64,000 bases of DNA from NCBI RefSeq assembly GCF_944324505.1, contig NZ_CALUWO010000004.1:1-64000 (forward strand). Reading direction: 5' to 3'. Made by a program: the position numbers and the translations under genes. Positions 47,783-56,641 of the stretch are shown in pieces. The stretch's first letter is position 1; every line of letters begins with the position of its first letter. Under the pieces are notes generated by a model. The model saw nothing but the letters and a program-made list of their open reading frames with translations, was not told where the DNA came from and did no database searches. This DNA comes from an uncultured Desulfovibrio sp. (GTDB taxonomy: Bacteria > Desulfobacterota > Desulfovibrionia > Desulfovibrionales > Desulfovibrionaceae).

Positions 47783-48567
47783 ATCCCGTACTTGAAGTGA
47801 TTGGCCTGTCGCGGGACTTTGGGGGCCTGCGCGCGCTCAACGACCTGGACATCACCATCAACGAGGGCGAAATCGTGGCCCTCATCGGCCCCAACGGCGC
47901 AGGCAAGACCACCTTCTTCAACTGCGTGACCGGCATCTACACGCCCACGGAAGGCAAGATCTATCTGTACGACCGCAAGGGTAACAAACAGCTGCTCAAC
48001 GGCCGCAAGCCGCACATCATTACCAGCATGGGCATGGCCCGTACCTTCCAGAACATCCGCCTCTTTGGCGACATGACCGTGCTGGAAAACGTCATGATCG
48101 GCCGCCACTGCCGCACCACGGCCGGCATCTGGGGCGCGCTGACGCGCAATGCCCATGCCCGCCGCGAAGAGCAGGACACCATTGACCGCGCCTACGCCCT
48201 GCTGGAAACCGTGCATCTGGACACGCTCTGGAACGAGACGGCCCGCAACCTCTCCTACGGGGCGCAGCGCCGTCTGGAAATTGCCCGCGCCCTGGCCACG
48301 GAACCGCGCATGCTGCTGCTGGACGAACCGGCTGCCGGCATGAATCCGCACGAAACGCAGGAACTGGAAACCCTTGTGCGCAGTCTGCGTGCGGATCATG
48401 ATCTCTCCATCCTGCTCATCGAGCACGACATGGGCATGGTCATGTCCCTTTCCGACCGCATCTACGTCATGGAGTACGGTTCCCGCATTGCCTGCGGCAC
48501 ACCTGCCGAGGTGCGCACCAACCCCCGTGTCATTCAGGCCTATCTGGGAGAAAGCGACGATGCTTGA
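47779..48567 (+). CDS. livG: branched-chain amino acid ABC transporter ATPase LivG
   Basis: The 262-residue ATPase has Walker A GPNGAGKTTF, the LivG-type signature LSYGAQRRLEIARAL, Walker B MLLLDEPAAGMNP and a switch histidine in LLIEHDMG. It energises the LivHM channel. It overlaps livM by 4 bases and livF by 8 bases. Confidence 0.95.
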   Translation: MNPVLEVIGLSRDFGGLRALNDLDITINEGEIVALIGPNGAGKTTFFNCVTGIYTPTEGKIYLYDRKGNKQLLNGRKPHIITSMGMARTFQNIRLFGDMTVLENVMIGRHCRTTAGIWGALTRNAHARREEQDTIDRAYALLETVHLDTLWNETARNLSYGAQRRLEIARALATEPRMLLLDEPAAGMNPHETQELETLVRSLRADHDLSILLIEHDMGMVMSLSDRIYVMEYGSRIACGTPAEVRTNPRVIQAYLGESDDA

Positions 48568-49264
48568 AGTCAAGGGCATTGATACCTACTACGGCAACAT
48601 TCAGGCCCTGCGCGACGTGTCCCTGCGCGTGGACGACGGTGAAATCGTCACCCTCATCGGCGCCAACGGGGCAGGCAAATCCACCACGCTCATGACCATC
48701 TGCGGCATCAACCGGCCGCGCAAGGGCGAAATTCTCTGGAATGGACAGCCCATCCATACCCTGCCCCCTCACGAAATCGTGACCCTGGGCATTTCGCAGG
48801 TGCCGGAAGGCCGCCTCATCTTCCCGGACCTCAGCGTGCAGGAAAATCTGGACCTTGGCGCCTTTCTACGCAAGGACAAGCAGGGCATCCGGGAAGACAT
48901 GGACTATGTTTTCGATCTCTTCCCCATTCTGGCCCAGCGCCGTCGCCAGGCCGGCGGAACCCTGTCCGGCGGGGAACAGCAGATGCTGGCCATCAGCCGC
49001 GCGCTCATGGCCCGGCCCAAGCTGCTGCTGCTGGACGAACCGTCCCTGGGGCTTGCTCCCATCATCATCCAGCAGATTTTCAAGATCATTCAGAAGGTCA
49101 ATGCCGACGGCACCACGGTCTTTCTGGTGGAGCAGAACGCCAATCAGGCCCTGCGCATCGCCCACCGCGGCTACGTCATGGAAAACGGACGCATTGTCAT
49201 GAGCGACAGTGCCGCCCATCTGCTGGAAAGTGCGGATATCCGCGCTGCCTACCTGGGTATGTAA
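48560..49264 (+). CDS. livF: branched-chain amino acid ABC transporter ATPase LivF
   Basis: The 234-residue ATPase has Walker A GANGAGKSTT, signature LSGGEQQMLAISRAL, Walker B LLLLDEPSLGLAP and the typical LivF ending (ADIRAAYLGM). With LivG it forms the ATPase heterodimer. It is the last gene of the operon, before a strong terminator. Confidence 0.95.
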   Translation: MLEVKGIDTYYGNIQALRDVSLRVDDGEIVTLIGANGAGKSTTLMTICGINRPRKGEILWNGQPIHTLPPHEIVTLGISQVPEGRLIFPDLSVQENLDLGAFLRKDKQGIREDMDYVFDLFPILAQRRRQAGGTLSGGEQQMLAISRALMARPKLLLLDEPSLGLAPIIIQQIFKIIQKVNADGTTVFLVEQNANQALRIAHRGYVMENGRIVMSDSAAHLLESADIRAAYLGM

Positions 49265-49310
49265 CGCAAGCACGCGCCGGCTGATGCCTGCGCATGTTCA
49301 CGACAGGAAA

Positions 49311-49355
49311 CGCCCGCCTTTGCACATGAGCGAAGGCGGGCGTCTTCTGTTTTTC
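49311..49355 (+). terminator. terminator after the liv operon
   Basis: CGCCCGCCTT (49311-49320) and AAGGCGGGCG (49333-49342) form a 10-bp stem followed by a T-rich stretch ending in TTTTT. Confidence 0.8.
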
Positions 49356-49458
49356 CGACATGTTTTTTCTGCAATCGTGACGCGCGTGCGGGCATCTCCC
49401 CCGCCCGCCGTGCCGCAGCGGGACTGTCTGCTGTGCACGGACAGACAACGGGGCGCGC

Positions 49459-49902
49459 TCAGGCCTCCTGCACACAGCGCAGGGCCTCGTCGGCATCCGG
49501 CACCACCACAAAGGCCTGCCGCAGGGCTTCGGGCACCCGGATGGGACGCCCGCTGCGCATGTCGATATAGACCCAGCAGGTGGCGGCATCGGCCAGCACG
49601 GTCCGGTCAGACGGACGCCAGAACAGGGTGCGCCGTTCGCACTGGCCGTGCGCAAAGGAGGCTATCCACGTGCCCATGACCAGCTGGTCGCCCAGCAGAG
49701 CCGGACGCCGGTAGGTAATGGTATGCCGCCGCACCACCCAGCCCTGACCGAGGCTGTCATAGCGGGCCATGTCCCAGCCTTCTGCTGCGGAATGGCCCAC
49801 GGCCACATCCTGCAACCATTCCAGATAGCGCAGGTTGCCCACCCGCTGCTGCACATCAATGTCCGACGCCTGCACGGTGAGGCGTTGCGTGAAGACCCGC
49901 AT
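49459..49902 (-). CDS. acyl-CoA thioesterase (4-hydroxybenzoyl-CoA thioesterase family)
   Basis: The 147-residue protein is a single hotdog-fold domain. TVQASDIDVQQRVGNLRYLEW holds the family's catalytic aspartate region and the N-x-x-Y-L-x-x-x-E helix. It would hydrolyse short or medium acyl-CoAs, as YbgC/FadM-like enzymes do. The start at 49902 follows AGGAGG. It lies downstream of the hydroxyacyl-CoA dehydratase-like gene on the same strand (86-base gap) and might share its transcript. Confidence 0.82.
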   Translation of the reverse strand: MRVFTQRLTVQASDIDVQQRVGNLRYLEWLQDVAVGHSAAEGWDMARYDSLGQGWVVRRHTITYRRPALLGDQLVMGTWIASFAHGQCERRTLFWRPSDRTVLADAATCWVYIDMRSGRPIRVPEALRQAFVVVPDADEALRCVQEA

Positions 49903-49988
49903 GAGACCTCCTTTCCGGCCGGGGGAACCAGCCGTCACCGGACAGCCTATACCGCGCCTGCCCGTGCTGGCAAGAAGGGGCCGCTGTC

Positions 49989-51122
49989 TCAGGCCAGCAT
50001 TTCCAGAAAGGCTTCCAGGCGGACCTTGAGCTGCTCCGTATCGGTGCTGGAATAGTCCGTCACCACCTGCAGGAAGGGCAGGTGCAGTTCCTCCCGCACG
50101 AATTTCTTGACACTCCAGGATTCCACGTCATAGGGCTGACAGCCCTGCCACGTCAGATCCACCACCGCATCCACGGCAAAGTCCTGCGCCAGTTCCCGCA
50201 GCACCGTATAGCGCCGGGGATTGGGCGACATGACCGCGCAATGCATGTCCAGATAGCGCCGGGCCAGCACATCCAGCGCATCGCCCGGGGCCTCTGTCTG
50301 GAGCAGGACCTTCTTGTAGCAGGTGCAGTTGTCGATGCAGACCACGCTGGCGCCGCAGTCTTCCAGCAGCTGAATGACCTTGTGCGATCCCAGACCGGTG
50401 GGCACGCCGGTCAGCAGGATGCGGGGGCCTTCATGGGCAATGGCCGCGTCCGGCGTCTTCTGCACCTCTTCCCAGATGGCATCCAGCAGCACGATGGCCT
50501 GCTCATAGTCCGGCATGAAGGACGCGCGGAAACAGATATCCAGCAGGTCCATGCCGCGCAGGGGAGCTGGCTTGCGCCTGGCCAGGTCCAGCACTCGCTT
50601 CAGGGCATGACGCAGCCTGGCAGTGAGATCCATGGCCCGCTGCAAGTCATCCTCCGTGATGCGCACGCCGAAGTCCTGCTCCATGCGCTGTACCAGCAGC
50701 GCATACTGCGCCCGCCAGTAGGCAAAGGCGGCCTCGTCCTGAATCTGCGGCAGCTGCAAGAGCATGACTGGCTTGCGGGCAGCAAGCAGCTCATACATTT
50801 TCTTCTTCCCGTCGCAGGTGGTATCGGCAACCACCAGATCCGACGCGGCCAGATAGGGGCAGCTGTCCTGCAGGGCAAAACCGAAGCTGCTCTTGATAAG
50901 CGGGCACAGGCTGCGCGGCAGCATCTCTTCCGCCGCAGGAATGGAATCCTGCTTGGTCCCGCAGAGCGAAACAGGAATGGCTCCCGCTGCCAGGGCTATT
51001 TCCAGGGGAGAATAAATACAGTACTGCCCCACCACCTTCCGCCCCGCCTGATGGGCTTCCTGCAGGGTCAGCACATTGCGGTTGGTGACATCCCGAAACT
51101 GTTCAAGACTGACATAGGCCAT
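49989..51122 (-). CDS. 2-hydroxyacyl-CoA dehydratase / double-cubane-type protein (YjiM-like)
   Basis: The 377-residue protein belongs to the HgdB/BcrC superfamily: GQYCIYSPLEIALAAGAIPVSLCG, LPRSLCPLIKSSFGF, ADTTCDGKKKMYELL and DLTWQGCQPYD carry the conserved cysteines. Standing alone with one activator, without a partner dehydratase subunit, it fits the double-cubane cluster proteins (YjiM type). These hold an 8Fe-9S cluster and catalyse low-potential reductions of small molecules; the natural substrate is unknown. Gene order with an ABC transporter suggests that the substrate is imported. Confidence 0.8.
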   Translation of the reverse strand: MAYVSLEQFRDVTNRNVLTLQEAHQAGRKVVGQYCIYSPLEIALAAGAIPVSLCGTKQDSIPAAEEMLPRSLCPLIKSSFGFALQDSCPYLAASDLVVADTTCDGKKKMYELLAARKPVMLLQLPQIQDEAAFAYWRAQYALLVQRMEQDFGVRITEDDLQRAMDLTARLRHALKRVLDLARRKPAPLRGMDLLDICFRASFMPDYEQAIVLLDAIWEEVQKTPDAAIAHEGPRILLTGVPTGLGSHKVIQLLEDCGASVVCIDNCTCYKKVLLQTEAPGDALDVLARRYLDMHCAVMSPNPRRYTVLRELAQDFAVDAVVDLTWQGCQPYDVESWSVKKFVREELHLPFLQVVTDYSSTDTEQLKVRLEAFLEMLA

Positions 51123-51309
51123 TGGCTGCTCCTTCTGAAGGCGGGCCTGCGCTGGGCGCTCCCGCATGCTGAATGATTCCGTACCCGGCAGGAGGCTTCA
51201 TAGGGAGACTTCTCCGCATGGCACGCCGGAACGGCCACGCCCGTCCGGCACCGCGGGCGGCCCGGCAATCCTCCTGCGGCCCTTTTCCCACAGGGCACGT
51301 GCGGGCGGC

Positions 51310-52074
51310 CTAACCGGCCGCCACCAGGGCGGCCCCCAGGGCGCCCACAATCTGGGGATCAGGGGGCACATTGACGGCCACGCCCAGTTCTTCCGCCAGC
51401 AGGCGGCTGAAGGCCGGGCTGATGGCCAGCCCCCCCGTAAAGGTACATTCCCCCCGCAGGGGAATGCGCGCCGCCAGTCCACGCATGCGACGCGCAATGG
51501 ACAGAAAAACCCCTGCCGCAATATCTTCCGGCGCGGTGCCCTGGGCCAGCAGGCCGATGATTTCCGTTTCGGCAAAGACCGCGCACATGCTGGAAATGGG
51601 TACGGGCCTGCCCCGCTCGGCTGCGCGCCCCAGTGCCGGCAGATCCATGTCCAGAATGCCGGAAAGCACCTGCAAAAAACGCCCGGTACCGGCCGCGCAT
51701 TTGTCATTCATGACAAAATCCTGCACGGCTCCCTCCTCCACTGCAATGACCTTGCTGTCCTGGCCGCCAATGTCCAGCACCACGCCCGTGGCCGGAAAGA
51801 GCCGGCAAGCGCCCCTGGCATGACAGGAAATCTCCGTCACCACCCGGTCCGCAAAGGGCAGGGAAATGCGCCCATAGCCCGTTCCCACCACGCGGGTCAG
51901 GCTGCTGCGGGACAGACCAGCCTGCTCGCAGGCAGCCTGCAACACGCTTTCGCCGGCTTCGCGCGCATTCCAGCCCGTGGGCAGCACGGCCCGCCCCAGC
52001 ATCCTGCCGGCCCGGGCATCCCAGATAACGGCCTTGGCCGCCACAGACCCCACATCCACACCTGCTACTGCCAT
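51310..52074 (-). CDS. BadF/HgdC-type ATP-dependent activator (YjiL-like)
   Basis: The 254-residue protein is an ASKHA-fold activator of 2-hydroxyacyl-CoA dehydratase-type enzymes: VAGVDVGSVAAKAVIWD, VVLDIGGQDSKVIAV, NDKCAAGTGRFLQV (first cluster cysteine) and SMCAVFAETEIIGLL (second). A dimer binds one 4Fe-4S cluster and drives electrons uphill with ATP into its partner, here the protein at 49989. The start at 52074 has GGGAGG at ideal spacing; an ATG at 52080 overlaps the upstream stop as ATGA and is also possible. Confidence 0.87.
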   Translation of the reverse strand: MAVAGVDVGSVAAKAVIWDARAGRMLGRAVLPTGWNAREAGESVLQAACEQAGLSRSSLTRVVGTGYGRISLPFADRVVTEISCHARGACRLFPATGVVLDIGGQDSKVIAVEEGAVQDFVMNDKCAAGTGRFLQVLSGILDMDLPALGRAAERGRPVPISSMCAVFAETEIIGLLAQGTAPEDIAAGVFLSIARRMRGLAARIPLRGECTFTGGLAISPAFSRLLAEELGVAVNVPPDPQIVGALGAALVAAG

Positions 52075-52076
52075 GC

Positions 52077-52880
52077 TCATGCCTCCCTGCACGGCGCTGC
52101 CGCGTCTGCTTCTGCCGGACGCATCTGATTTCCCGCGTCAAGCATATCCAGGATGGATGCCGTCAGGCGGGCATAGGCCGGGTCACCCCGGTCCCGGGGC
52201 CGGGCCAGGTCCACGGGAATGACGGCCCGCACCTCGCCGGGGCGCGCGGACATGACCACCACGCGGTCCGCCAGATACACGGCCTCATCCACGCCATGGG
52301 TCACAAAGAGGATGGTAGTCCGGTGCTTCTGCCAGATGCGCAGCAGCTCCCGTTGCAGAAGAATGCGCGTATGCGCGTCCAGCGCGCCAAAGGGTTCATC
52401 CATGAGCAGCACATCCGGCTCATTGGCCAGCGCGCGGGCAATGGCCACCCGCTGACGCATGCCGCCGGACAGCTCGTAGGGCATGGCCCGGCCAAAGGCG
52501 GCAAGACCCACCAGCTCCAGATAGTCACGCGCGGCCCTGCGGCGCTCCCCGCGTGATCTGCCGGCAAATTCCAGCCCCAGCGACACATTGTCCTCCACCG
52601 TGCGCCAGGGCAGCAGGGAATATTCCTGAAAGACCATGCCCACTTCACGGCGCGGCGCGCGCACCGGCTCGTTTCTGTAGAAAATGTGCCCGCTGCTGGC
52701 CGATTCCAGACCGGCCACCATGCGCAGAAAGGTGGACTTGCCGCAGCCGCTGGGTCCCACAATACAGATGAAGGCATTTTCCTCCACATCCAGGGACAGG
52801 TCCTTGAGCGCTGTCATCTGGCTGTCGCCCAGACGGAACGTCTTGCCCACATGGCGGGCGGAAATCACGATATTGTCCAT
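52077..52880 (-). CDS. NitT/TauT-type ABC transporter ATPase
   Basis: The 267-residue ATPase has Walker A GPSGCGKSTF, signature LSGGMRQRVAIARAL, Walker B VLLMDEPFGALD and switch histidine VTHGVDEA. These are typical of the SsuB/TauB/NrtD group that serves sulfonates, nitrate, taurine or pyrimidines. It is 6 bases after the permease gene and runs into the activator gene, so the transporter and the redox pair are in one operon. Confidence 0.93.
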   Translation of the reverse strand: MDNIVISARHVGKTFRLGDSQMTALKDLSLDVEENAFICIVGPSGCGKSTFLRMVAGLESASSGHIFYRNEPVRAPRREVGMVFQEYSLLPWRTVEDNVSLGLEFAGRSRGERRRAARDYLELVGLAAFGRAMPYELSGGMRQRVAIARALANEPDVLLMDEPFGALDAHTRILLQRELLRIWQKHRTTILFVTHGVDEAVYLADRVVVMSARPGEVRAVIPVDLARPRDRGDPAYARLTASILDMLDAGNQMRPAEADAAAPCREA

Positions 52881-52886
52881 GCTAGC

Positions 52887-53723
52887 CTACCGGGAAAGCT
52901 GTTTCCACGCATATTTGCGCCGTTCCACCCACTGAAAGCCCAGGTCCAGCAGCGCGCCCACCACGCTGATGCTGATCATGCCGGCAATGACCACATCCGT
53001 GCGGCCCACGGTGTAGGCATGGGTGATGAGATAGCCCACTCCCGAAAGGCTGCCGGGCAGCATTTCCGCCGAGACCAGACACATCCAGGCCACGCCAAGG
53101 CCGATGCGCAGGCCGTTGACAATGGAGGGCGCCGCGGCGGGCAGCAGAATCTTGAGGAAAATATCCTTTTCCGACGCTCCCAGCACCCGGGCGGAATCCA
53201 CCAGAATGCGGCTGACGGTCTGCACGCCGTGCACAGAGCTGGTCAGGATGGGAAAAAGCGCGCCGATGAAGATAATGAACAGCATGGAAATCTTCAGATT
53301 ATTGCAATAATAGTACAGCGCCGAGCGGGGCAACCCCATGACCGTGGCCAGACTGCTCACGCCGAACCAGGCCAAGACCAGCGGCACCCAGGCCAGGGGC
53401 GGAATGGGACGAAACATGCCCAGAAAAAGATTGAGCAGGCGGTGCAGGCCGGCGTAATAGCCCATGGCCACCCCCAGCGGCACCCCGATGAGCACCGCCG
53501 CTGCATACCCGCAAAGAACGCGCACCAGGCTGATGGCAATATTGCCCGCCAGCGTTCCCATGCCGATGACCGCCGTGAACGGATGCGCCAGCAGGGAGCC
53601 GATCTCTTCCAGGGTGGGAAGGATCAGGCTGTTGTTCACGGCATCGGCCATGCCTTCCCAAAAAATGAAAAACAGGACAGGCACCAGCGCCGGTGCCATC
53701 AGAAAGAAAATGCGTGTCCGCAT
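52887..53723 (-). CDS. NitT/TauT-type ABC transporter permease
   Basis: The 278-residue membrane protein shows the SsuC/TauC pattern: about six membrane helices, FRPIPPLAWVPLVLAWFGVS in the middle and the EAA-like loop ARVLGASEKDIFLKILLPAAAP split around residues 180-200. It forms the channel for the substrate bound by the protein at 53802. Confidence 0.92.
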   Translation of the reverse strand: MRTRIFFLMAPALVPVLFFIFWEGMADAVNNSLILPTLEEIGSLLAHPFTAVIGMGTLAGNIAISLVRVLCGYAAAVLIGVPLGVAMGYYAGLHRLLNLFLGMFRPIPPLAWVPLVLAWFGVSSLATVMGLPRSALYYYCNNLKISMLFIIFIGALFPILTSSVHGVQTVSRILVDSARVLGASEKDIFLKILLPAAAPSIVNGLRIGLGVAWMCLVSAEMLPGSLSGVGYLITHAYTVGRTDVVIAGMISISVVGALLDLGFQWVERRKYAWKQLSR

Positions 53724-53801
53724 GCGCAGCCCCGTCAGTTGAGGAAAGCCCCGCGGCAGGCGGCCCGGCCGCTGCCGCGGGGCAATACGTGTGCCCGATG
53801 G

Positions 53802-54905
53802 CTATTTGCCCTTGTCCAGGAAGGCGTCGTTGATCAGCTGGCCCCGGCACTGCTGCAACGTGCGCCCGGCCAGACTGCCGCTGAACTTGTGCATGCCGTC
53901 AAGAATGCGCAGATAGGTATCCGCACCACGCAGCCAGCTGTCCGTAAAGCTGTTCAGGAACACCAGCGTGGACTTGCTCCCGGCTTCCGGCGGCAGGCCG
54001 ATCCACTGGGCGGCCATTTCGCCAGCCTGCCGGGGATGCGCATTGCACCATTCGCCCGCGCGGGAAATGAGCGCCACAAAGGCACGCACCACTTCGGGGT
54101 GCTTGTCGATCATGTCCTGCGAGGCCACGCCCACACAGCAGGGGAAATTGGCCCACTGCCCGGCCGGCGGCAGGTCGTTGAGCGCCACCAGCACCTTGCC
54201 CACGCCGCGCGTCTGGGCCACTTCGGGGAAGGGAGACGGCCCCACCACGGCTTCCACCTGGCCAGCCGTCAGGGCCGCCAGCAGATTGCTGGTTTCCTTC
54301 AGGTCCACCAGCAGCACATCGGCCTTGGTGTCCGCAGGATCAAGCGTCACCTTGAGACCGGCCTGCACCAGCGCGCCTTCCAGCACGATCTTGGGCGCAC
54401 TGGTGGGAGAATGGAAACCGATCTTTACCGGCTCCTTGCTGTCGCGCACCCGCTTCAGCAGGTCATCCCAGCCCGTCAGCGTCGATGCGGAGGGCACCAC
54501 CAGGGCCATGCCCTCGGTTTGCAGCGGGCAGACGATCTTCATGGGCGTTCCCTTGTCGATGCCGGCCATGATGGCCGTGATGGAGGCAATGCCCATGTCC
54601 AGATGTTTCTGGGCAAAGAGCGTGGCGGTTTCGGAACCGCTCTTGGCCACCACCAGGTCAAGAATGGCCAGGGGCTTGCCGTCCTTGACCAGCTCATAGC
54701 TTTCACGCTCCACCAGCGGCTTCAGATACACGCCCAGATCGCGAAAGGCTTCGCCCTGCGAGGCCGCCACCAGAAAGGGGGAATGATGCGTGGTGAAAAT
54801 AAAGCCGGTCTTGAAAGCCGGCAGTTCGGCCGCCACGGCGCCGGCCGCGGCGAACAGGGTCAGGCACACAGCGGCCAGACCGCGAAAAAGGAAGGATCGT
54901 ACCAT
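53802..54905 (-). CDS. NitT/TauT-type ABC transporter substrate-binding protein
   Basis: The 367-residue protein has a Sec signal peptide (to about residue 26, GAVAA) and a type II periplasmic binding fold of the SsuA/NMT1-like group (VAASQGEAFRDLGVYLKPLV; DMGIASITAIMAGIDKGTP; SQDMIDKHPEVVRAFVALI). The ligand cannot be told from sequence. It is the first gene of the operon, with GGGAG before the ATG at 54905. Confidence 0.88.
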   Translation of the reverse strand: MVRSFLFRGLAAVCLTLFAAAGAVAAELPAFKTGFIFTTHHSPFLVAASQGEAFRDLGVYLKPLVERESYELVKDGKPLAILDLVVAKSGSETATLFAQKHLDMGIASITAIMAGIDKGTPMKIVCPLQTEGMALVVPSASTLTGWDDLLKRVRDSKEPVKIGFHSPTSAPKIVLEGALVQAGLKVTLDPADTKADVLLVDLKETSNLLAALTAGQVEAVVGPSPFPEVAQTRGVGKVLVALNDLPPAGQWANFPCCVGVASQDMIDKHPEVVRAFVALISRAGEWCNAHPRQAGEMAAQWIGLPPEAGSKSTLVFLNSFTDSWLRGADTYLRILDGMHKFSGSLAGRTLQQCRGQLINDAFLDKGK

Positions 54906-55280
54906 AAGGCAACTCCCGCGTTTGATGGTATTCAGCGCGGCCGTCAGGCCGCGGCAACAGCGGAACCATTCCGCCGTCAGACACAAAAAAACCGCGCCAG
55001 ACTGCGCGGTGTGTGGTGGGGAGCACCTGGTCGAAAAACGGAACCGTACCCGGCAAGGGCACGTCAGCAGACCGTCTGCGGCGACAAGGACATACAGCCC
55101 CACCACAGACAACGTCAGGTCAGACCCGAAAGGGGATGACAATGTTCCGGCAGCACATGACCTCCAGACAGCATATGCCAAAAGACTTCCCCCCAGCATA
55201 CGGGGGGAAACCGGCAATGTAAAGCCCCCTGCGTCAGAAAGGCGGCTGCTCAGAGATGGCCGGAGAAATGACGGCGGGAC
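54906..55280. other. 375-base gap with two hairpins and a palindrome
   Basis: No gene is seen. On the minus strand the gap holds two stem-loops: TTCCCCCC/GGGGGGAA (55187-55209), probably ending the glycosyltransferase transcript, and ACCGCGC/GCGCGGT with a T7 run (54985-55010). The latter is terminator-like but lies only about 80-100 bases before the binding-protein start. A perfect palindrome GCAGACCGTCTGC is at 55067-55079. The combination could be a leader with attenuation; no known riboswitch was recognised. Confidence 0.5.
54985..55010 (-). terminator. terminator/attenuator before the ABC-redox operon
   Basis: ACCGCGC and GCGCGGT pair around CAGACT and are followed on the minus strand by TTTTTTT, a strong intrinsic terminator shape located upstream of the substrate-binding protein gene. 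Confidence 0.65.
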
Positions 55281-56363
55281 CTACTCCTGCACGGCAGGTT
55301 CGCCGCTGTCCGGCAGACTGCCACTGCGGATGAAGCTGTCCACCAGACCGAAGACCAGATCATTGCCACAGAAGCGGCCGCCGGCAATGGCGGCCCGGAA
55401 TCCGGGCAGGCCGGCCTCGAAACGGTGCAGCAGGTCCGGCGTCAGGGTACGCATGTCGGCCTGCATGCCGTAACCCAGGCGCTCGATGTACAGGGCATTG
55501 AAACGCTGTTCCACCATGGCCCTGAGCGGCAGGGTCAGAATGGGCTTGCCCAGATACAGGGCCTCGGTCATGAGGGTATGGCCGCCACCCTGGATGACAT
55601 AGGCGCAGCCTTCCAGCAGGGCAAGGAATTCCTCCTCGCTCTTTTTCTTGAAAATGACATTGCCCTCGCGGCCCTCGGTGCGGTCATAGCCATAGACATA
55701 GCAGGTGCGCCCTGTGGACTGGAGCAGAAAGTCGATGAGACGGCGATGGGTGGAATTGCTCTGATACACCAGCACATGCCCGTCATCGCGCGGTTGCAGG
55801 TCCAGGACCCGCTGGCGCAGAATGGGCGGCACCACCCGGGCATGATAGCGCGGCAGCACGGGCGGCTGATAGAAGGACACCACAAGATTGTGCGCCGTGG
55901 GACGGAAGAGATAGCGCGGTGTCAGCCCCTGCAGAAAGGTGTCCCACCACATGTCCGGGGGCAGGTGGTGGCGGCAGCAGGTGATGACATGCTGATGATC
56001 CAGGGTAAGGCAGGGCAGGCCGGCCCGTTCTGCGGCGCGCGGCACAAAATATTCCAGGTCCGTCATGCAGACGTCGGGCTTGAACTGGTCAATGATGCGC
56101 AGCACTTCCCGTATATAGCGCTCCCGGTGCCAGAGCAGCGGCACAGCCCGCCGCACGGTGGCCCCCAGGTCCACCTGATAGTTGCGAAAGACCGTGCCCA
56201 GATTGGGAATGCGCCGGACAGGAAATTCCGGCTCCAGCACACGCGGGGCATCATCATTGGCCACAAAGAGAAATTCATGTCTGCCGAGGCGGCGGGCAAT
56301 GGTCAGCCCGCGCATGGCGTGGCCGTGCCCCGTACCGTGAATGCCATAAAGAATCCGGGCCAT
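55281..56363 (-). CDS. glycosyltransferase (MurG/UGT-like fold)
   Basis: The 360-residue protein starts ARILYGIHGTGHGHAMRGLT, the glycine-rich loop of GT-B glycosyltransferases, and has the C-terminal donor-binding motif AYVIQGGGHTLMTEALYLGKP. It resembles the archaeal-type/COG1819 group of glycosyltransferases of unknown acceptor. The start at 56363 has AGGAGG upstream; the longer frame is poorly supported. It is divergent from the YhaO-like gene. Confidence 0.83.
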   Translation of the reverse strand: MARILYGIHGTGHGHAMRGLTIARRLGRHEFLFVANDDAPRVLEPEFPVRRIPNLGTVFRNYQVDLGATVRRAVPLLWHRERYIREVLRIIDQFKPDVCMTDLEYFVPRAAERAGLPCLTLDHQHVITCCRHHLPPDMWWDTFLQGLTPRYLFRPTAHNLVVSFYQPPVLPRYHARVVPPILRQRVLDLQPRDDGHVLVYQSNSTHRRLIDFLLQSTGRTCYVYGYDRTEGREGNVIFKKKSEEEFLALLEGCAYVIQGGGHTLMTEALYLGKPILTLPLRAMVEQRFNALYIERLGYGMQADMRTLTPDLLHRFEAGLPGFRAAIAGGRFCGNDLVFGLVDSFIRSGSLPDSGEPAVQE

Positions 56364-56641
56364 AGTTCCTCCTGCATTGCCGCGGCCAGTCCCGCCCCGC
56401 AGGCAAACGGCGCCGGCAGACCAGCGGCAGAGCGCCGCTCCGGGCACCGTTCCGGCATGCGGGCAGGCCGCCGCCCGCGCCGGCACAGGGCATGCGCGCT
56501 GACCCTAGCAGCGGCATCAGGCGTCGTCAACAGCGGGCGCCACCGTGGCAGACCGTCTGCGCTTCGCCGGGAGGCTTCTTGTCATGCCGGCGGAAAAAGC
56601 CTAGAGTTCTTCCTCTTTTCACTCCATCCAGCGAGGCATGC

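Noticed and set aside
52686..55139. 817-codon rightward frame opposite the ABC transporter genes
   Set aside because: Runs through three well-supported leftward genes and lacks domains.
54906..55280. Possible TPP or cobalamin riboswitch before the ABC operon
   Set aside because: No conserved riboswitch core could be recognised; only hairpins and a palindrome are reported.
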